Source of the DNA: Mytilus trossulus
Lineage: Eukaryota; Mollusca; Bivalvia; Mytilida; Mytilidae
Assembly (NCBI RefSeq): GCF_036588685.1
Contig: NC_086382.1
Location: forward strand, 60,344,987 to 60,408,986
DNA: 64,000 nt
Direction: 5' to 3'
Numbering within the stretch: the stretch's first letter is position 1; every line of letters starts with the position of its first letter. Below the pieces are notes generated by a model. It worked only from the letters and a program-made list of their open reading frames with translations. It searched no databases and was not told the origin of the DNA. This document shows positions 1 through 12,283 of this stretch, one piece after another. A program made the position numbers and the translations under genes.

Positions 1-1150
1 TACCGCTATTCGAAATTCATCAATCGATTAAGAAAAAATAAATCCGGGTTGAAAACTAAAACTGATGGAAACACATCAAATATAAGAGGAGAACTACGAT
101 ACAACAGAAACACAACATTAAAACGTAACACACACAGAAACGAACTATAATATAACAATGGCAATTATCCAGACTTGGTACAGGGTATTTTAAGTGGTTT
201 TAGTGAACATCATTCGTGCGTTTTGGAGCATCGTCACTTCCGTTTCCATGTTGAGCGAGTGGTTGGAAAACTGTAATGCTATATTGCACGAATTATTCGG
301 AAAATTGAAATCTCATAATAGACAATCAGCACTGCTGTCATTTAGGAATTAGGATTAAGTACCTACAGAACAAACATTATTTCTAGTTTATCCAGCACAA
401 TGAAGATCTCAAAAACGCTTGATGAACGTTAATATTGCAGGGATACAAGCGATCCTCTCTATCCGATAAATTACGCCATAAAGGCGCACATAATTGGCGA
501 GTTTTCTCCTGTAAAGGACGAACTCGAACGTAGTGTGGTGACACTCAGCAAAATAGTCTTATTCGGTAATAGGTCACGTTCGGTACTTTAAAGTCAAGAC
601 GACGTAAATGGTAACCCACAATATAAGACGTGAAAAACATGTCCTCAGTTAGTTTGACACAGACACATCGTATGTATAAATCAATTCGTAATGGTGTCTA
701 ACATAAACAATTAACGATGAACGGGTTCGATGAATGTATCAGAATATCTAATCAACTATCAAGTTGACCTCCGAAGACTGCCGATGTTGATATGACCCGA
801 TATAAACAGCTAGGTATGACTAGATAGCAAACTTGAGCACTTGAAAATAATCTATATATTTAATCTGTCAAACCTTTGCAATAACAATGATATGCTAACA
901 CTACATGACATCAGTAATTAAAGATATAAACGCATGAATACACAGAGCAAAATATTTAAACTATTTACAAATATACAAATTGTACTAGCCAGGAAGTTAT
1001 ATATCTATTTAACGTACACAGATTTTGCAATTTAGATTTGTTGATTAAATTCATAACTTTCTTAAACATTATATACTTGAGCGAGAAAATACCATTTATT
1101 AATACTAGAACATCATTTCATTCATTTACTGACATCTCTACTACCTCAGG
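1..1150. other. AT-rich intergenic sequence, no gene seen
   Basis: I see no open frame with recognisable protein similarity and no clear repeat structure here. The sequence is AT-rich and probably holds old repeat debris. Nothing in it can be assigned. Confidence 0.5.
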
Positions 1151-1745
1151 AATAGATTACCTAAGCTGAATTTGGCACAACATTTTGGAACTTTGGTGCT
1201 CAATGCTCTTCAACTTCGTACTATATTTGACTTTTTATACTTTTTTGGATTCAAGCGTCACTGACGAGTCTCTTGTAGAGAATATTTGTCCATTTCCCTA
1301 TCGTATATTTGAATTTTTCCAGGTCTTTTTGATTGAAACTATTGGATAAAAATATGTTAATCATCATTTCCGTCAGTATAAGAATGAGTTTTTGTTAATC
1401 AAATTATCCAACCAAATGGTTTACCCATTTCCAATGTTGTCAAAATAATCTAATAAATATCGTCGATGAGAATCCGCCTGCATGTGACCTATCCTCTTAG
1501 CGAAAGATTACACCTGTATTAAACTGAAGAAACTGACTCGTCAGTAACGCTTAAATCCAAAAAAGAATAAAAAGTCAAATATAGTACGAAGTTGAAGAGC
1601 ATTGAGCACCAAAGTTCCAAAATGTTGTGCCAAATTCAGCTTAGGTAATCTATTCAGTTTAATAAAGGTGTAATCTTTCGCTATGAGGATAGGTCACATG
1701 CAGGCGGATTCTCATCGACGATATTTATTAGCTTATTTTGACAAC
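1151..1745. repeat. Interleaved inverted repeats (A-B-A'-B')
   Basis: Arm A (about 1151-1272) is repeated in reverse complement at about 1532-1655 (A'). Arm B (about 1437-1521) is repeated in reverse complement at about 1654-1745 (B'). Both matches are nearly exact over roughly 90-120 bases, so the copies are young or gene-converted. Arm A includes the word CAAGCGTCACTGA, which recurs near 22895 inside another element, so A belongs to a dispersed family. No coding capacity is visible. Confidence 0.8.
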
Positions 1746-2129
1746 ATCGAAAATAGTAATTAATAAAAATCGAACAAAACAAAACGCCCTTTTAATATGC
1801 CAAACACATCTACTATCATTTACCTACACGTATGTACTCTATCCAGTGTTAAAAGTAGTTATTGTTCTGTGTTATACTCTCAACAGTAAAAGATTAAAGA
1901 CGAGTTTACTTGTATTTTGTTAATTTTTTGGCATATACTGGAGATATGTTTACTACTATTGTAGTTTTTTAATTAGTAAGACTTCATAAGATAACAATAC
2001 TAATACTAAAAAAATTGACTTAAAATCAGGCGTATAGGTACAGTTTTCAATTTGTTAGGGGGCATGACGTAAAACAGCGAATCATAGAATTAACTTTATT
2101 GGACAATGTTGTTGATTAAAAATACTCAA

Positions 2130-3890
2130 TTCCAGGACCTGTACAAACATTTTATACAAGTAATTACTTGTATGAAGCCATCATACAGGTTATTACTTGT
2201 ACAAATACAATTGAACAAGTTATTACTGGTACAATTTTTACTGAGAAAAAGATAATAACTTGTACAAATCATTATTTTAACTCGGTCTATTTGAAGTTCA
2301 CAACAAATCGTTTCTCTTTTAACAAATAATTAATTACTTAGCCAAAAGGTACAAACGTTCAATGTGTGAGTACACTTTATATGAGCAAAACTGTTCAGTT
2401 TAGTAGTCAAAACTAAAGTGTAAAGATGGAAAACAGTATATAAAAAAAGAATTTCATGATGAAGTACCTAAATTGTGTGATGATAATAAATCTTCTAATA
2501 ATTCAATATTTACACGTGAAACATACAGAGAAACTTTAAGTAATGTAAAAGAAGCAAAATTAATTTCCAAAAAGACTGCACTTCAAAGATACTTCTTGGA
2601 CAACTGACTCGGAAAGGAGACGAAATAGTTGATCATTGTACAGTAGATGATTTTTACCCTTTGATTAGACCTGCTTATTCTGGAGTTGAGCATGGAGCGA
2701 GGCATCCACAAAACATATAAAGAGTTAAAAAAAATCCAATATCAACAGAGAAATTATCAGACTTTCATTCAGATGAGTGAACAGTGTGTTTTGAAAAAAG
2801 TCGCGGTGAAACCAAGTTGATCATGCACTACCAAGATCACCAATTTCAGGGTACTGCACACTTTAAAGACAAAAAGAGCAGCTGGAGTGACTTACCAACT
2901 CACTGACATTTTTGTTTGTTTACCTTTATGGGCTCCACATATTCTGCAAAGTGACAATTGACGTGAATGTAAGTCTAATGTACTACAGAATTAAAACTTC
3001 TTTTGCCAGAGCTAAAATTGGTGCATGGTAGACCATGTTACCCTCAAAGTCAGTGGTCCGTCGAAATAGTTAACACTGGGGTTAACGTCAGGAAAGATGT
3101 ACAATTGCTTTCGTAAAGTGTTGGCCAAGGCCACGTTTACTGCAGCTGTCCGGTGGCTTTTAGACAGGCAAATGTAAAGACAAAAGATTGAACTTGCTGT
3201 ATAATGCCAGATAATTAGTATTATGCTTCCTTGTCGTGTGCAAAGAAATAAGATATTTAAACAGATAATTATTTAGATTAAGAGTTTATTAAGAATTCTA
3301 GAAAATGGAAAGGTTTAGACCATGGGATGTTACTCCAGTGTTGTCATTAATTTTCTTCTGAAAAAGGGCTTCCGTTGGTAACATACATTATTGTGACCAT
3401 GTATAAAAATGAGAATGGAAATGGGAAATGTGTCAAAGAGACAACAATCGGACCATAGAACAGACAACATGGTTGTAATGATTTATGTTTGAAAATAATT
3501 TTTAGAAGGGTTACAATTTATTTTTGCTTTAACGGCGTTGTCACTTTCCCCCAGAAGTCCGTATTTAGGTTGCATCAAGCTTTTTAGCTAAATTAAGGTG
3601 TCATGTTACTTATGTTATTTCTTTACGTCCGTCGTTCGTCTGTAAACCTCAAACATTTCAAAATCAATACATGTACTAATAAACAATTGAGAACAAAAAT
3701 CCAGACTAGCAAACTCAAAGATAAGAGTTTTAAATAAGGAGAAACAAATATAACTTAAAGATAGTGAGTTGTACAAGTTATTATCTTTTTCTCCACAAAA
3801 ATTATACAGGTAATTACCTGTATGGTGGTTTCATACAAGTAATTACTTGTATAAAATATTTTTACAAGTAAAAACCTGTACAAAATTATA
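2130..3890 (+). mobile_element. Decayed DDE-integrase DNA transposon with palindromic inverted ends
   Basis: Inverted terminal regions of roughly 120-150 bp lie at about 2137-2265 and 3765-3885. Each contains the 16-base palindrome ACAAGTAATTACTTGT (near 2157 and 3836). Between them lies a broken integrase core. The translations around 2822-2850 (HYQDH), 2935-2965 (PHILQSDN) and 3010-3070 (HGRPCYPQSQWSVE) match the three catalytic blocks (D, D, E) of retroviral-type and Ginger-like integrases, in particular the KRBA2-like family of multi-copy animal elements. Frameshifts and stops separate the blocks, so it is inactive. The Ginger-like assignment is from recall of the motifs; the inverted ends and the DDE blocks are seen directly. 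Confidence 0.72.
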
Positions 3891-3902
3891 AAATGTACAC
3901 GA

Positions 3903-3924
3903 CATATATATATATATATATATA
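3903..3924. repeat. (TA)n microsatellite
   Basis: A short run of TA dinucleotides directly follows the right end of the decayed integrase element. Confidence 0.85.
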
Positions 3925-4513
3925 GAGATAGAAACTTTTACAATTCGGATTACCAACAAAACATTTATTGTTGAAATGGAAATAGCAGAATGACGGTCTA
4001 TGTTATGTATGTAACGTAGAAGAAGATCATAACCACTGTTTTATTTCTTGTCGATTTTTAGAAACAATCTAGAAAAGTATTGATGAGTTAAATTAATAGT
4101 ATCGTTAAAGCAATTAGTTTTCGGATATAAACTTTGAATTCTACAAAAAATATTTTGATATGAATTTCATATCAATTTTAGTTTCTTCTATACACACATC
4201 ATATCATGTATCTAATCAGAAATTGACAAATGTAAATGTTTATCAAATTTTTGTTCAAGAATACATTTAAAAGATATAACGAAAACAGAACAATGAAATT
4301 TAATCCATTACTGATGTCACTAAAAAGAAGTATAGACGATTTAATAGATTAAAACATAATAGTTTTATTTTGGATGTAACGCGTCTTCTGATTGGAAGAC
4401 ATTATTTTGTTATCAGCCAATAGACATAATTTAGTTATGTGACTGTGACGACATCAGCGAATTCTCAAGGTTTTCTACGGTTTACAATGTAATTTAAAAT
4501 TAAATTATTAAAA

Positions 4514-4658
4514 ATGACTGTAATTTTTTTTCTGTCTATTCGAAATAACATAAACAAAATATGGTGCACACTGTTAAATAACCCGCTACGCGCGTAATTT
4601 AGTGTGCACCGAATTTTTTATGTAATTTCTTCATAGACAGAAAAAAATGTACAGTCAT
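4514..4658. repeat. Palindromic MITE-like element of about 145 bp
   Basis: The arms ATGACTGTAATTTTTTTTCT (4514 on) and its near reverse complement ending at about 4658 enclose an inner inverted pair, GGTGCACACT and AGTGTGCACC. The centre holds CGCTACGCGCG. The whole unit can fold into one hairpin. It has no coding capacity. Confidence 0.7.
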
Positions 4659-4659
4659 T

Positions 4660-5748
4660 CCTCATATGCATTAAAATGATGTACAATCATATTTTAAGTA
4701 TTTTTTTACATATAATATAAACACATATATACCAGTAGATGATTACTAACATTGGTATTCAGTGGAATATTATAGGATTAGCGTATTTGGTGAATAAATA
4801 TATAATGTTGTTGTGTATGATGCAGAGCCATACAGATAAACTAAAGAAATGTTTCACACTGATGCGTTATATTTAATAGACTCATTACAATCAAAATGGT
4901 CGACAAGAAATAACAGATCCCTTTTTACATGGCGATGTATTGTTGCCACAGAGATTTCTACTTACGTAACTTTTGTTTAAGACTGGTAAACAATTTATAA
5001 ATACTCAAACATTATAGAGTCCAAAATAAAATTCCTTATCACTTGTTATAAATTAATTTCTTCAACGAATACTCATAAAAAAATATAACATAAACGTGCG
5101 GTTAACCGCTGTTCAGTACTTCAGTACACTGGTTTCAACCGGGGGTTCCCAGAAAGTAGCCAATTATTATTCACGAGAATCCAATTGGATAAATCCTCAT
5201 ATTTTATAAACAGAGCTCATCTTGTGACTATCAAGTACTAATTAGCTGTTGTCGAAATAATAAATGTAAATAAAATAATGACTGTCGGTCAAAAGTTTAA
5301 CTTCGTCTTTAGAATCACGTCAAAGATATTAATATTGTGGTTGATGCATCCGCTCAATCCATTAAGACTGTTAGCATCAACGGAAAATACTACAAGGAAG
5401 ACATAAAATAATCGCAGTTAATTAGAGAAAAACATCATCAGCATTAAAGCTGCTTCTTAAATTCTCCAAGTTATGAACAAATTTCAAAATCTTTCTTTAC
5501 ATAAAGTTCATTCTTTTCATGAAGGTCAACTTCTATACAAATTATTTCTATAGTACACTACACGAAATACAAGTAACATCATTAACTTTATTATTTTTAT
5601 TCAATTTTTAAACATATAAAGACAGTTTACAACACAAAAACATATTGATTTCGCATTGAAAAAACTATAATGAGTTACTTCATCAGGTATATAAATGTCC
5701 TTCATCTAGAAAAAAAAAACAGTTTCTTTAACAAATATAGATAGAAGA
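4660..5748. other. Upstream region of the receptor gene
   Basis: This is AT-rich DNA with no recognisable coding sequence. It should contain the promoter of the receptor starting at 5749, but I cannot point to a specific core promoter element. Confidence 0.4.
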
Positions 5749-8700
5749 ATGTCTGTCTGTCAGACGTTTCTTCTAGAATCATGTCTAAGGCTTTCAGTAA
5801 TAGTATTTTTAATTCGGTTCGCTTTCGTTGTTTGTCATGACTCAAATAATAGAAAACTTGAATCGACTGAACACTATTCGGATGATTTGGGTTCTACTGA
5901 CGCATTAAGAGACCAGATACATATTTTAACCTCTCCTGATAGCATCACTTCTGAGACAAACGTCAAAGTAGATATCCGCTCTGATTCTTGCTCAATGTAT
6001 GGTACATGCGAATTTATTTCAGATATGCAAATGCCAATGTGTCGATGTGATGAAATATGTCATCTTTACAAAGACTGTTGTATTGACATTAGTGCTGTTA
6101 GTTTGAATGATATCGATGATCCTCATTTCAAATGTATCAAAACTGTTATACAGCCAAGTGACCAGCATAAATATTTCGGAGTATTTGTTATCTTATCAAC
6201 AATTGTCCTAAACATCTTAGAGATACTATTATTGACATGAAGTGTCGTACAGATGATTTACTTGAAGTGGGGCCTTGGGTTGCCAGTGATAACAATTTTG
6301 TTTTTCAAAATCGTTTCTGTGCTGCATGTTATAATGTTGACTCTTACAAACCATTTGCCTTAAATATTTCAAGAGTTCCTGATAAGTTTTTCTTCGAACA
6401 AATCAATTCCACCACTAATGGTAGACTAATTGCTGCATTAACAGATCCATGGAAACAAAAGATAAGAGCAGAGTTAATACCACCAGAAAATATCAATATT
6501 AGATCCTGCTTTGTGGTCGATGAAGCACCAGATGTAGAAGATGAAGTTTGTTTGAACTATAACATGAATCCTGTTATTGACTTTGGACCTCATAACTTTC
6601 CTCACAGAAATCCATTTTATCGGAATCAGTTTTGCCTACCGGCAAACCATTCTTTTGAATGTCTTGGCAAGTATAAGGATTTGATAAGACCATCTGAAGA
6701 GCTGCATTCTCTCTTCCCACTGTCAGTGATGTTTCCTTTTAAACAAAGAGATCACCGATGTGAAAATGAGGTATGTTATATACGAGTAAACGATAACAAT
6801 AACACCAAAGAATGTGCATTAGGAATGTACAATGCATAAACTATCAAATTTCAAATAGATGTTGGCAAAAGCAGGATAAGATAGCATCCGGTTCAGTTTT
6901 ATTGTATATGTATGTTGAGTGTTGGTTGGGTGTTTTTTTCTTCTTTTTTTTGGTAAAAAAGTGGGTCATCATCAGTTCTATTTAATTTGTTGTGTTTCGT
7001 TTGTTTGTTTGTTTTCGTTTCTTTATTCTTTTTCTTAATTACATATTAAAAAAGACTATTAGAACATCAAAGATGTGCTGTCTTTCAAATGCAAATGATC
7101 TTCAAGACAAGTATAACTTGAACATCGATGAATAACTGTTGCTTTAACTTAGTCCATCTAATGGCTCCCTGATTTTTCTTACAGCAATTCTAAAAACCAT
7201 ATGACAGACAATAGTAGCAGAAAGGAAATAACTGACCAATAATTTAACTGCTTGGTTTTTTCATTTACAAATATCATATGGCCTAGTAGTAGCTATCAAA
7301 ACAACTATCAGTTACTTGAATCAAAATTCATTAGAACTGAACTAGTACGTATTTGTTTAGGGGCCAGCCGAAGGACGCCTCCGGGTGCGGGAATTTCTCG
7401 CTACATTGAAGACCTGTTGGTGACCTTCTGCTGTAGTTTTTTTCGACGGTCGGGTTGTTGTCTCTTTGACACATTCCCCATTTCAATTCTCAATTTTAGA
7501 TATACTTCCTAGAAGTATGATGACACGAATTAAGATGTAATTGTCTTTTCGAAATCATTTATGTACGTTTCGGCATTTAATATAAGTTCATTGAACAAAT
7601 ATAGGAAGTCATATGGTGACACAAAATATTCCCCTTTAATAGCAGACTTGTTTCTGTACTGTAATGAATCACAGTGAATGTTCGTACTCATAAAGACCCG
7701 TCTAAAATTAATAACAACAATAATTAATTGTCCTTTTCTAGATTAAGATAATTCCGTTTTTCACAAGGCATTCTAAACAAAAAATTGCAATAAAAGGGAC
7801 GATAATTCTTTCCCTTATTATTTTCATTTCTTTGAACGCTAGATTATTGAGTCTGAGATTTCGTTAGGGACCGTTCAATATTTATCAGATGGATGGGCCT
7901 GTGCAAAATGGGGCGGGGCAAGCATTTTTTGGGGGATATATTTGGATGGGCGAGAACTAAATTTAATATGTATAGTGGATGGGCCACAACTTATTTTATA
8001 AAACAAATGTTGCTTTCAATTTTATCTGTGTGTAGGACATTTCTTTTGAAGGCACACAACATATAAGGGACATGGTCTCAACAATAATTTTCAGTTTAGG
8101 CTAAATCCGAATAGAAGTTATAACTTTTTCAAATCAACTTAGATTTTCAAAAAACTCCACATCTATCTCATTTATATATTGATTTTACAAAACGCCAGAT
8201 TGGTTGATACTTTGGTGTGTTGCTGTCATTCTTATAAATTTAACAAATAGGTAAAAAAAAATCGAATTTTCAGTTAAGGTTAAATCCAGATAGTCATCTT
8301 AAAAAAATATCACTTTTTCAAATCAACTTAGATTTTCAAACTACATAAAAGAACTTACTTTCTTTTAGATGGGCATTACTTTTTCAATGAAACAATATAA
8401 AGAATGCACCAGCCAATCTTTCTGGTAAATATTGAACGGTCCCTTCGAACAATTTACTTATAACTTTTATTCACATCTTTTAAAGATACAAAAAAATAAT
8501 TTGAAATTATGTAATTGACGCTACATACGTTTTTCGGGCAACATCTTTAACTGTTCGACCGATGCCAAGTGCTTGCATTCGGTTTCATAAAAAAAAACGT
8601 ACGACTAGGATTGATAGTCAATCCAGTATATTTACGAATAATCTTTATAGTCGTAAGGGTTTTTTTTGTGTGAAATCGACTCATGTGTCTCAACAATCTC

Positions 8701-11700
8701 CGGCGCAGAGTTCATATCCGTTCCATTTAATACTTTGTAAAAGAAGGGAAAAGAGGGACGAAAGATACCAAAGGGACAGTCAAACTCGTAAATCTAAAAC
8801 AAACTGACAACGCCATGGCTAAAAATGAAAAAGACAAACAGAAAAACAATAGTACACATGACACAACATAGAAAACTAAAGAATAAACAACACGAACCCC
8901 ACCAAAAACTAGGGGTGATCTCAGGTGCTCCGGAAAGGTAAGCAGATCCTGCTCCACATGCGGCCCCCGTCGTGTTGCTTATGTGATTACAAATCCGGTA
9001 AATCGTCTTATTCGGTAGGTCAAATTCATGAAAGGGAAGGGGGTTGCAGTTACGACGTAAGGAACATATCCGATATCATTTGTGAAACGGTTATTCCATA
9101 ACGGTCAACCAACTCGTGATGGCGTCCGTAAAATTTACGAAGGGATGATTTCAACTTCACCATTTGGAACTCTTGGTTTAATAGCTTCCTTGTGAGCAGT
9201 AACCCTCTTTCAAGAAAATCATGATAGGAAATGCAAGCACGGGAATATTGTATCAATTGGGAGATATAAACCTCGTATGCAGGTGCTGCTGGAATGTTGC
9301 TACTTAGAAATGGAAAGTTCACAATTGGAAAGCTGAAATCATCTCTTTTGTCGTAAAGTTTTGTCTTCAACCGACCCTCATTGTCAATTTCAAGATGTAA
9401 GTCAAGATATGAAGCCGACTTAACTGTATCTGTAGTATCCTTTATCTCCAATTCGATGGGATAGATGTGATCCACATAGTCACCAAATTTTGAATTGTTT
9501 AGTGAAAGAAAGTCATCTATATAGCGGAAAGTAGAGTTAAAGGATATTGCTTACTTCTTATCTTTTTTCCTAAGAAGTTCCTGCATGAAGTCAGCCTCAT
9601 AATAATAAAGAAACAAGTCACTACACTCAATATGACCTCTGTCATACCTTTTTTGCGTATTCTTCTCTTCCCAAACTCTAAACAAAATTTACATAACTGT
9701 TTATTTAATTAAGATATTTTTTATTGAGAAAAATATGGAAATTCTAATTTCAATGAAGATAAGTATAAAATATATTTTTTTTTTTTGCTAAGTTTAATAA
9801 CTTAAAGTTAAAGTTGCAGAAGTCATATTAAGTGCAGTATTGCGGGGCATGTAAGGAACGGATATGATCTATGCGCCGGAGATTGGTGTCTCAACTCACA
9901 AACGACAGACTTTTTAGGTCTACGCTCGTTATATATTCAATAATTGCACTTAAAAACATTCAGTGACGCTCGAAATAAAAACAGTTGAAAAGCCAAATCA
10001 ATATCATAGTTGATTAGCAGTAAAAATCAAAAATTCCGAAAGTTTGTACCATATAATGGTCAATGAATGCGAGCAATGCATTAATGTAGAAAACAAAAAA
10101 ATATGTTGACTATTTGGCTCGAAAACCCAGCTTCTAGCTTGGCTCATATAATTGCCAGATTGTATATATTGTACATAATGCCCGTTCTATAGTGTGCGTC
10201 TTGTGTCATTGATGCGTTTACATAACAGCTTGAAATATTATGAAGGATATATGCAAGTTTGTCTGATTTTGGTTGTTTTGTTATTCTAAGCACTATTTTT
10301 TTTATTTCTAATAGGTTAATGGCTTATGTATCGACAAGGAACTCTTTGAGAACTATGAAACAAACAAAACCATTTCGCTTATATCCTCTACTTCTTTGAC
10401 ACGGAACGTGATACAGCAATTATCCTTGGTGATGGCATGGTCCATGCACGCAGATGTAAAAACAGTGGGTATTAAATATAATAAAATTAATGGAGTCGAC
10501 GGAGAGGGAAACAATAACCACAGTTTGTATGATATCCACCAATTTGACATGACTGGTCAAATTAAAAAAATATTAACTGCAAACGATATGCTAGATTTTG
10601 AAACAAAATACAAGAGTGCTGTTTGGTCAATAAAACTGAACCATTCAAACGGACTTTCAGAGGTAAATACAGTGGTTGGTTATGATCCTCAACCTAGTTT
10701 AAATCCTAGAAAGTTATTGAACACAATTTTAATCGGGACACAGACAGAAACCTTGAAAATTGATATAAAAGGCACATTCAATGCAAGATTATGTGACAAA
10801 ATTATTTTGGTATGTGATATTAACGATGAAAATAGAGATCAAGAACTAACTGTCAAAGAGATAACATGCATTGACTACGCCAAAAAATCACAAAGAACTT
10901 CTACTGCAAAAGATGTCAGCATGAAGGTAATCACATATACTGTTATGGGTATTTCTGTTATTGCCTTAACTGTTTCAGTTATCATTCACAGAAGGTTGAA
11001 AATGCACATTAGTATCCCTGGTTCAAATGTTGAAAATCTGTCTGTTGCCTTGTTAATTTCAGACATAGCATTCTTGATAGGATTAGGTGCTAATGATAAT
11101 TACTTTGTGTGTTATGTTGTAGGCATCCTCTTGCATTATCTCTGGTTGATTGTGTTTTCATTCAAATCAATTGCATTGATCCACATGTGTTACACTATAA
11201 CACAAATGTCTACAAACCATTCATATGCACACGGGGAGACACAAAACAAAAGACGCATATTTACATTTCTTGGTCTTTTCCTACCGATTATGATTGTTGC
11301 ACCAGCTTTTGTAATTGATTTGGTCGAGGTACCAGGCTTTAACCTTGATTACAGTGGAACTATTTGCTTTCTTACCGGATATCCTGCCAACTTGATCTTT
11401 GTTTCTATTCCGATAGGCTTGTCAGTTATTATTAACATTACATGTCTCATTTGTATTGCAGGGTTCATTGCAAAACAGTCATTTGACACGCAAAATGTAA
11501 GGAAATCGACATCTTTTCAGCACGTTCAAGTGTTTGCCCGAATAAGTGTCGTAACTGGTATGCTATGGACGACTGGTCTTATACGGGCGATTATTCAAAC
11601 CGAACTCATGGAATACGTATTTGTAGTATGTTGTAGTATCCAAGGTCTGTTAATAGGCATTGCAAACTTAACAACAAAACGTGTTTACCGTGCATTGTGG

Positions 11701-11724
11701 AACAATGAAAAGTCGTCCACTTAA
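5749..11724 (+). CDS. Somatomedin-B / class-B-like 7TM G-protein coupled receptor (two exons, one frameshift)
   Basis: Exon 1 is 5749-6770 and exon 2 is 10315-11724. The intron 6771-10314 has a consensus donor (GAG|GTATGT) and an AG acceptor, both phase 0. Exon 1 starts with a hydrophobic signal peptide, followed by a somatomedin-B-type cysteine cluster (CSMYGTCEF, then CRCDEICHLYKDCC, about 5985-6090). It then has a Cys-containing ectodomain with NRFCAACYN near 6315. Exon 2 carries seven hydrophobic segments typical of class-B/adhesion-type receptors, ending in the TM7 stretch QGLLIGIANLTTKRVYRALW. Such SMB-7TM receptors are abundant in molluscs; ligand and coupling are unknown. The reading frame shifts once at about 6190-6198. 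Upstream, frame 1 reads GVFVI; downstream, the family-like NNCPKHL continues in another frame. The frame-1 continuation ends at 6240. This could be an assembly error, an allele or early pseudogenisation. The rest of the gene is intact. Confidence 0.82.
7328..7503 (+). repeat. Dispersed repeat, copy 1 (also at 37944-38117)
   Basis: About 175 bp nearly identical to 37944-38117. Both contain GGGGCCAGC, ATTTCTCGCTACATTGAAGA and GTTGTCTCTTTGACACATTC. The last word recurs in reverse complement near 3412 and 57065 as fragments. It is a dispersed family I associate with Mytilus. The 86-codon frame at 7252-7512 is translated repeat. Confidence 0.85.
7866..8444. mobile_element. MITE-like element with AGGGACCGTTCAATATTTA inverted ends
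   Basis: The left end AGGGACCGTTCAATATTTA is matched by its reverse complement at 8426-8444. Inside, a block of about 180 bp occurs twice (CTTTTTCAAATCAACTTAGA at about 8127 and again at about 8315). No coding capacity is visible, so this looks like a non-autonomous DNA transposon. I could not define a convincing target duplication. Confidence 0.75.
8685..8724 (+). repeat. Inverted repeat arm flanking the RT fragment (left)
   Basis: This roughly 40-bp segment (with CAATCTCCGGCGCAGAGTTC) is matched in reverse complement at about 9855-9896, on the other side of the RT fragment. Confidence 0.75.
8746..9690 (-). mobile_element. Penelope-like reverse transcriptase fragment
   Basis: On the minus strand, 9050 to about 9555 encodes the C-terminal half of a reverse transcriptase. 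It contains the catalytic YIDD box (about 9517-9528), then SASYLDLHLEID, KLYDKRDDF and a thumb-like end (LKSSLRKFYGRHHELVDRYG). An in-frame stop lies just upstream of the YIDD block at about 9555, and the preceding codons (LFLYYYEADFMQELL) lack the usual upstream RT motifs. The 3' part runs to a GGTATCTTTCGTCCCTCTTT end near 8746, words that recur near 13615 and 18390. It is a dead fragment. The Penelope-like call rests on the order YIDD then LDL then a KLY block. Confidence 0.65.
9855..9896 (-). repeat. Inverted repeat arm flanking the RT fragment (right)
   Basis: Reverse complement of 8685-8724 with a few mismatches. The two arms bracket the RT fragment. Confidence 0.75.
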
Positions 11725-12106
11725 TGGTTAGAAAATTTAATTTGACAATCAAAAAGGTCAATTTATTAGTCGTTAATTGAATGAAATCACTTTTAATTCT
11801 TGCTCATTTAGTCCTTCATCTGTTGAGTCTTTTTTTTTAGTAATTGGTGCTTTGTGCCAATCGACCAGACAAGCCCTTTCAAACGCCGTTTTAATGTTTA
11901 TGTTCTATCGTTATACAGTTTTCAAATGTTAGGAACTGTTTGCCCTGACACCTTCTCGATGTGTTCGCAAGCGTTTAAAACTGGCTGCTTGCAGTCCGCT
12001 TGTTCTCGTCAATTTTTGTTATTCATTATTGTACTCAATACCTTGAATTCGACAGTATTCTCTTTTAGACTGTAAACTATTTTGACATCCCATTATCGTA
12101 TAGCTT

Positions 12107-12283
12107 ACATTACAAATTTTATGGCGGGTCGGCAATATGTAATTGTTTACCTTACTTATTGTGGCTCACATTACGGACTTTTAGGCGAGTCGGCCATATT
12201 TAGTTGTTAACCTTTGTTGTTGGAATTTTTTACTTACATTTCTAACTTTAATGGCAGTTCGGCTGAATGTAGTTGTTTACCTT
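12107..12283 (+). repeat. Three-copy tandem repeat of about 60-70 bp
   Basis: Three diverged units end in TAATTGTTTACC, TAGTTGTTAACC and TAGTTGTTTACC. Each contains a (G/C)GGTCGGC-like or AGTCGGC-like core after an ATTAC or CATTTC start. Confidence 0.6.

Larger units (their letters stand above)
6771..10314 (+). other. Intron of the 7TM receptor gene
   Basis: A 3,544-bp intron containing a dispersed mussel-type repeat (about 7328-7503), an inverted-repeat MITE (7866-8444) and a Penelope-like RT fragment on the minus strand (about 8746-9690). Open frames inside it come from these repeats. Confidence 0.8.

Noticed and set aside
6237-6839. Separate 200-codon gene downstream of the SMB frame
   Set aside because: It is the continuation of the receptor ectodomain after a frameshift. 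Its last 22 codons are intron read-through past a consensus donor at 6770|6771.
10353-10550. Minus-strand 65-codon frame
   Set aside because: Shadow of receptor exon 2 on the opposite strand.
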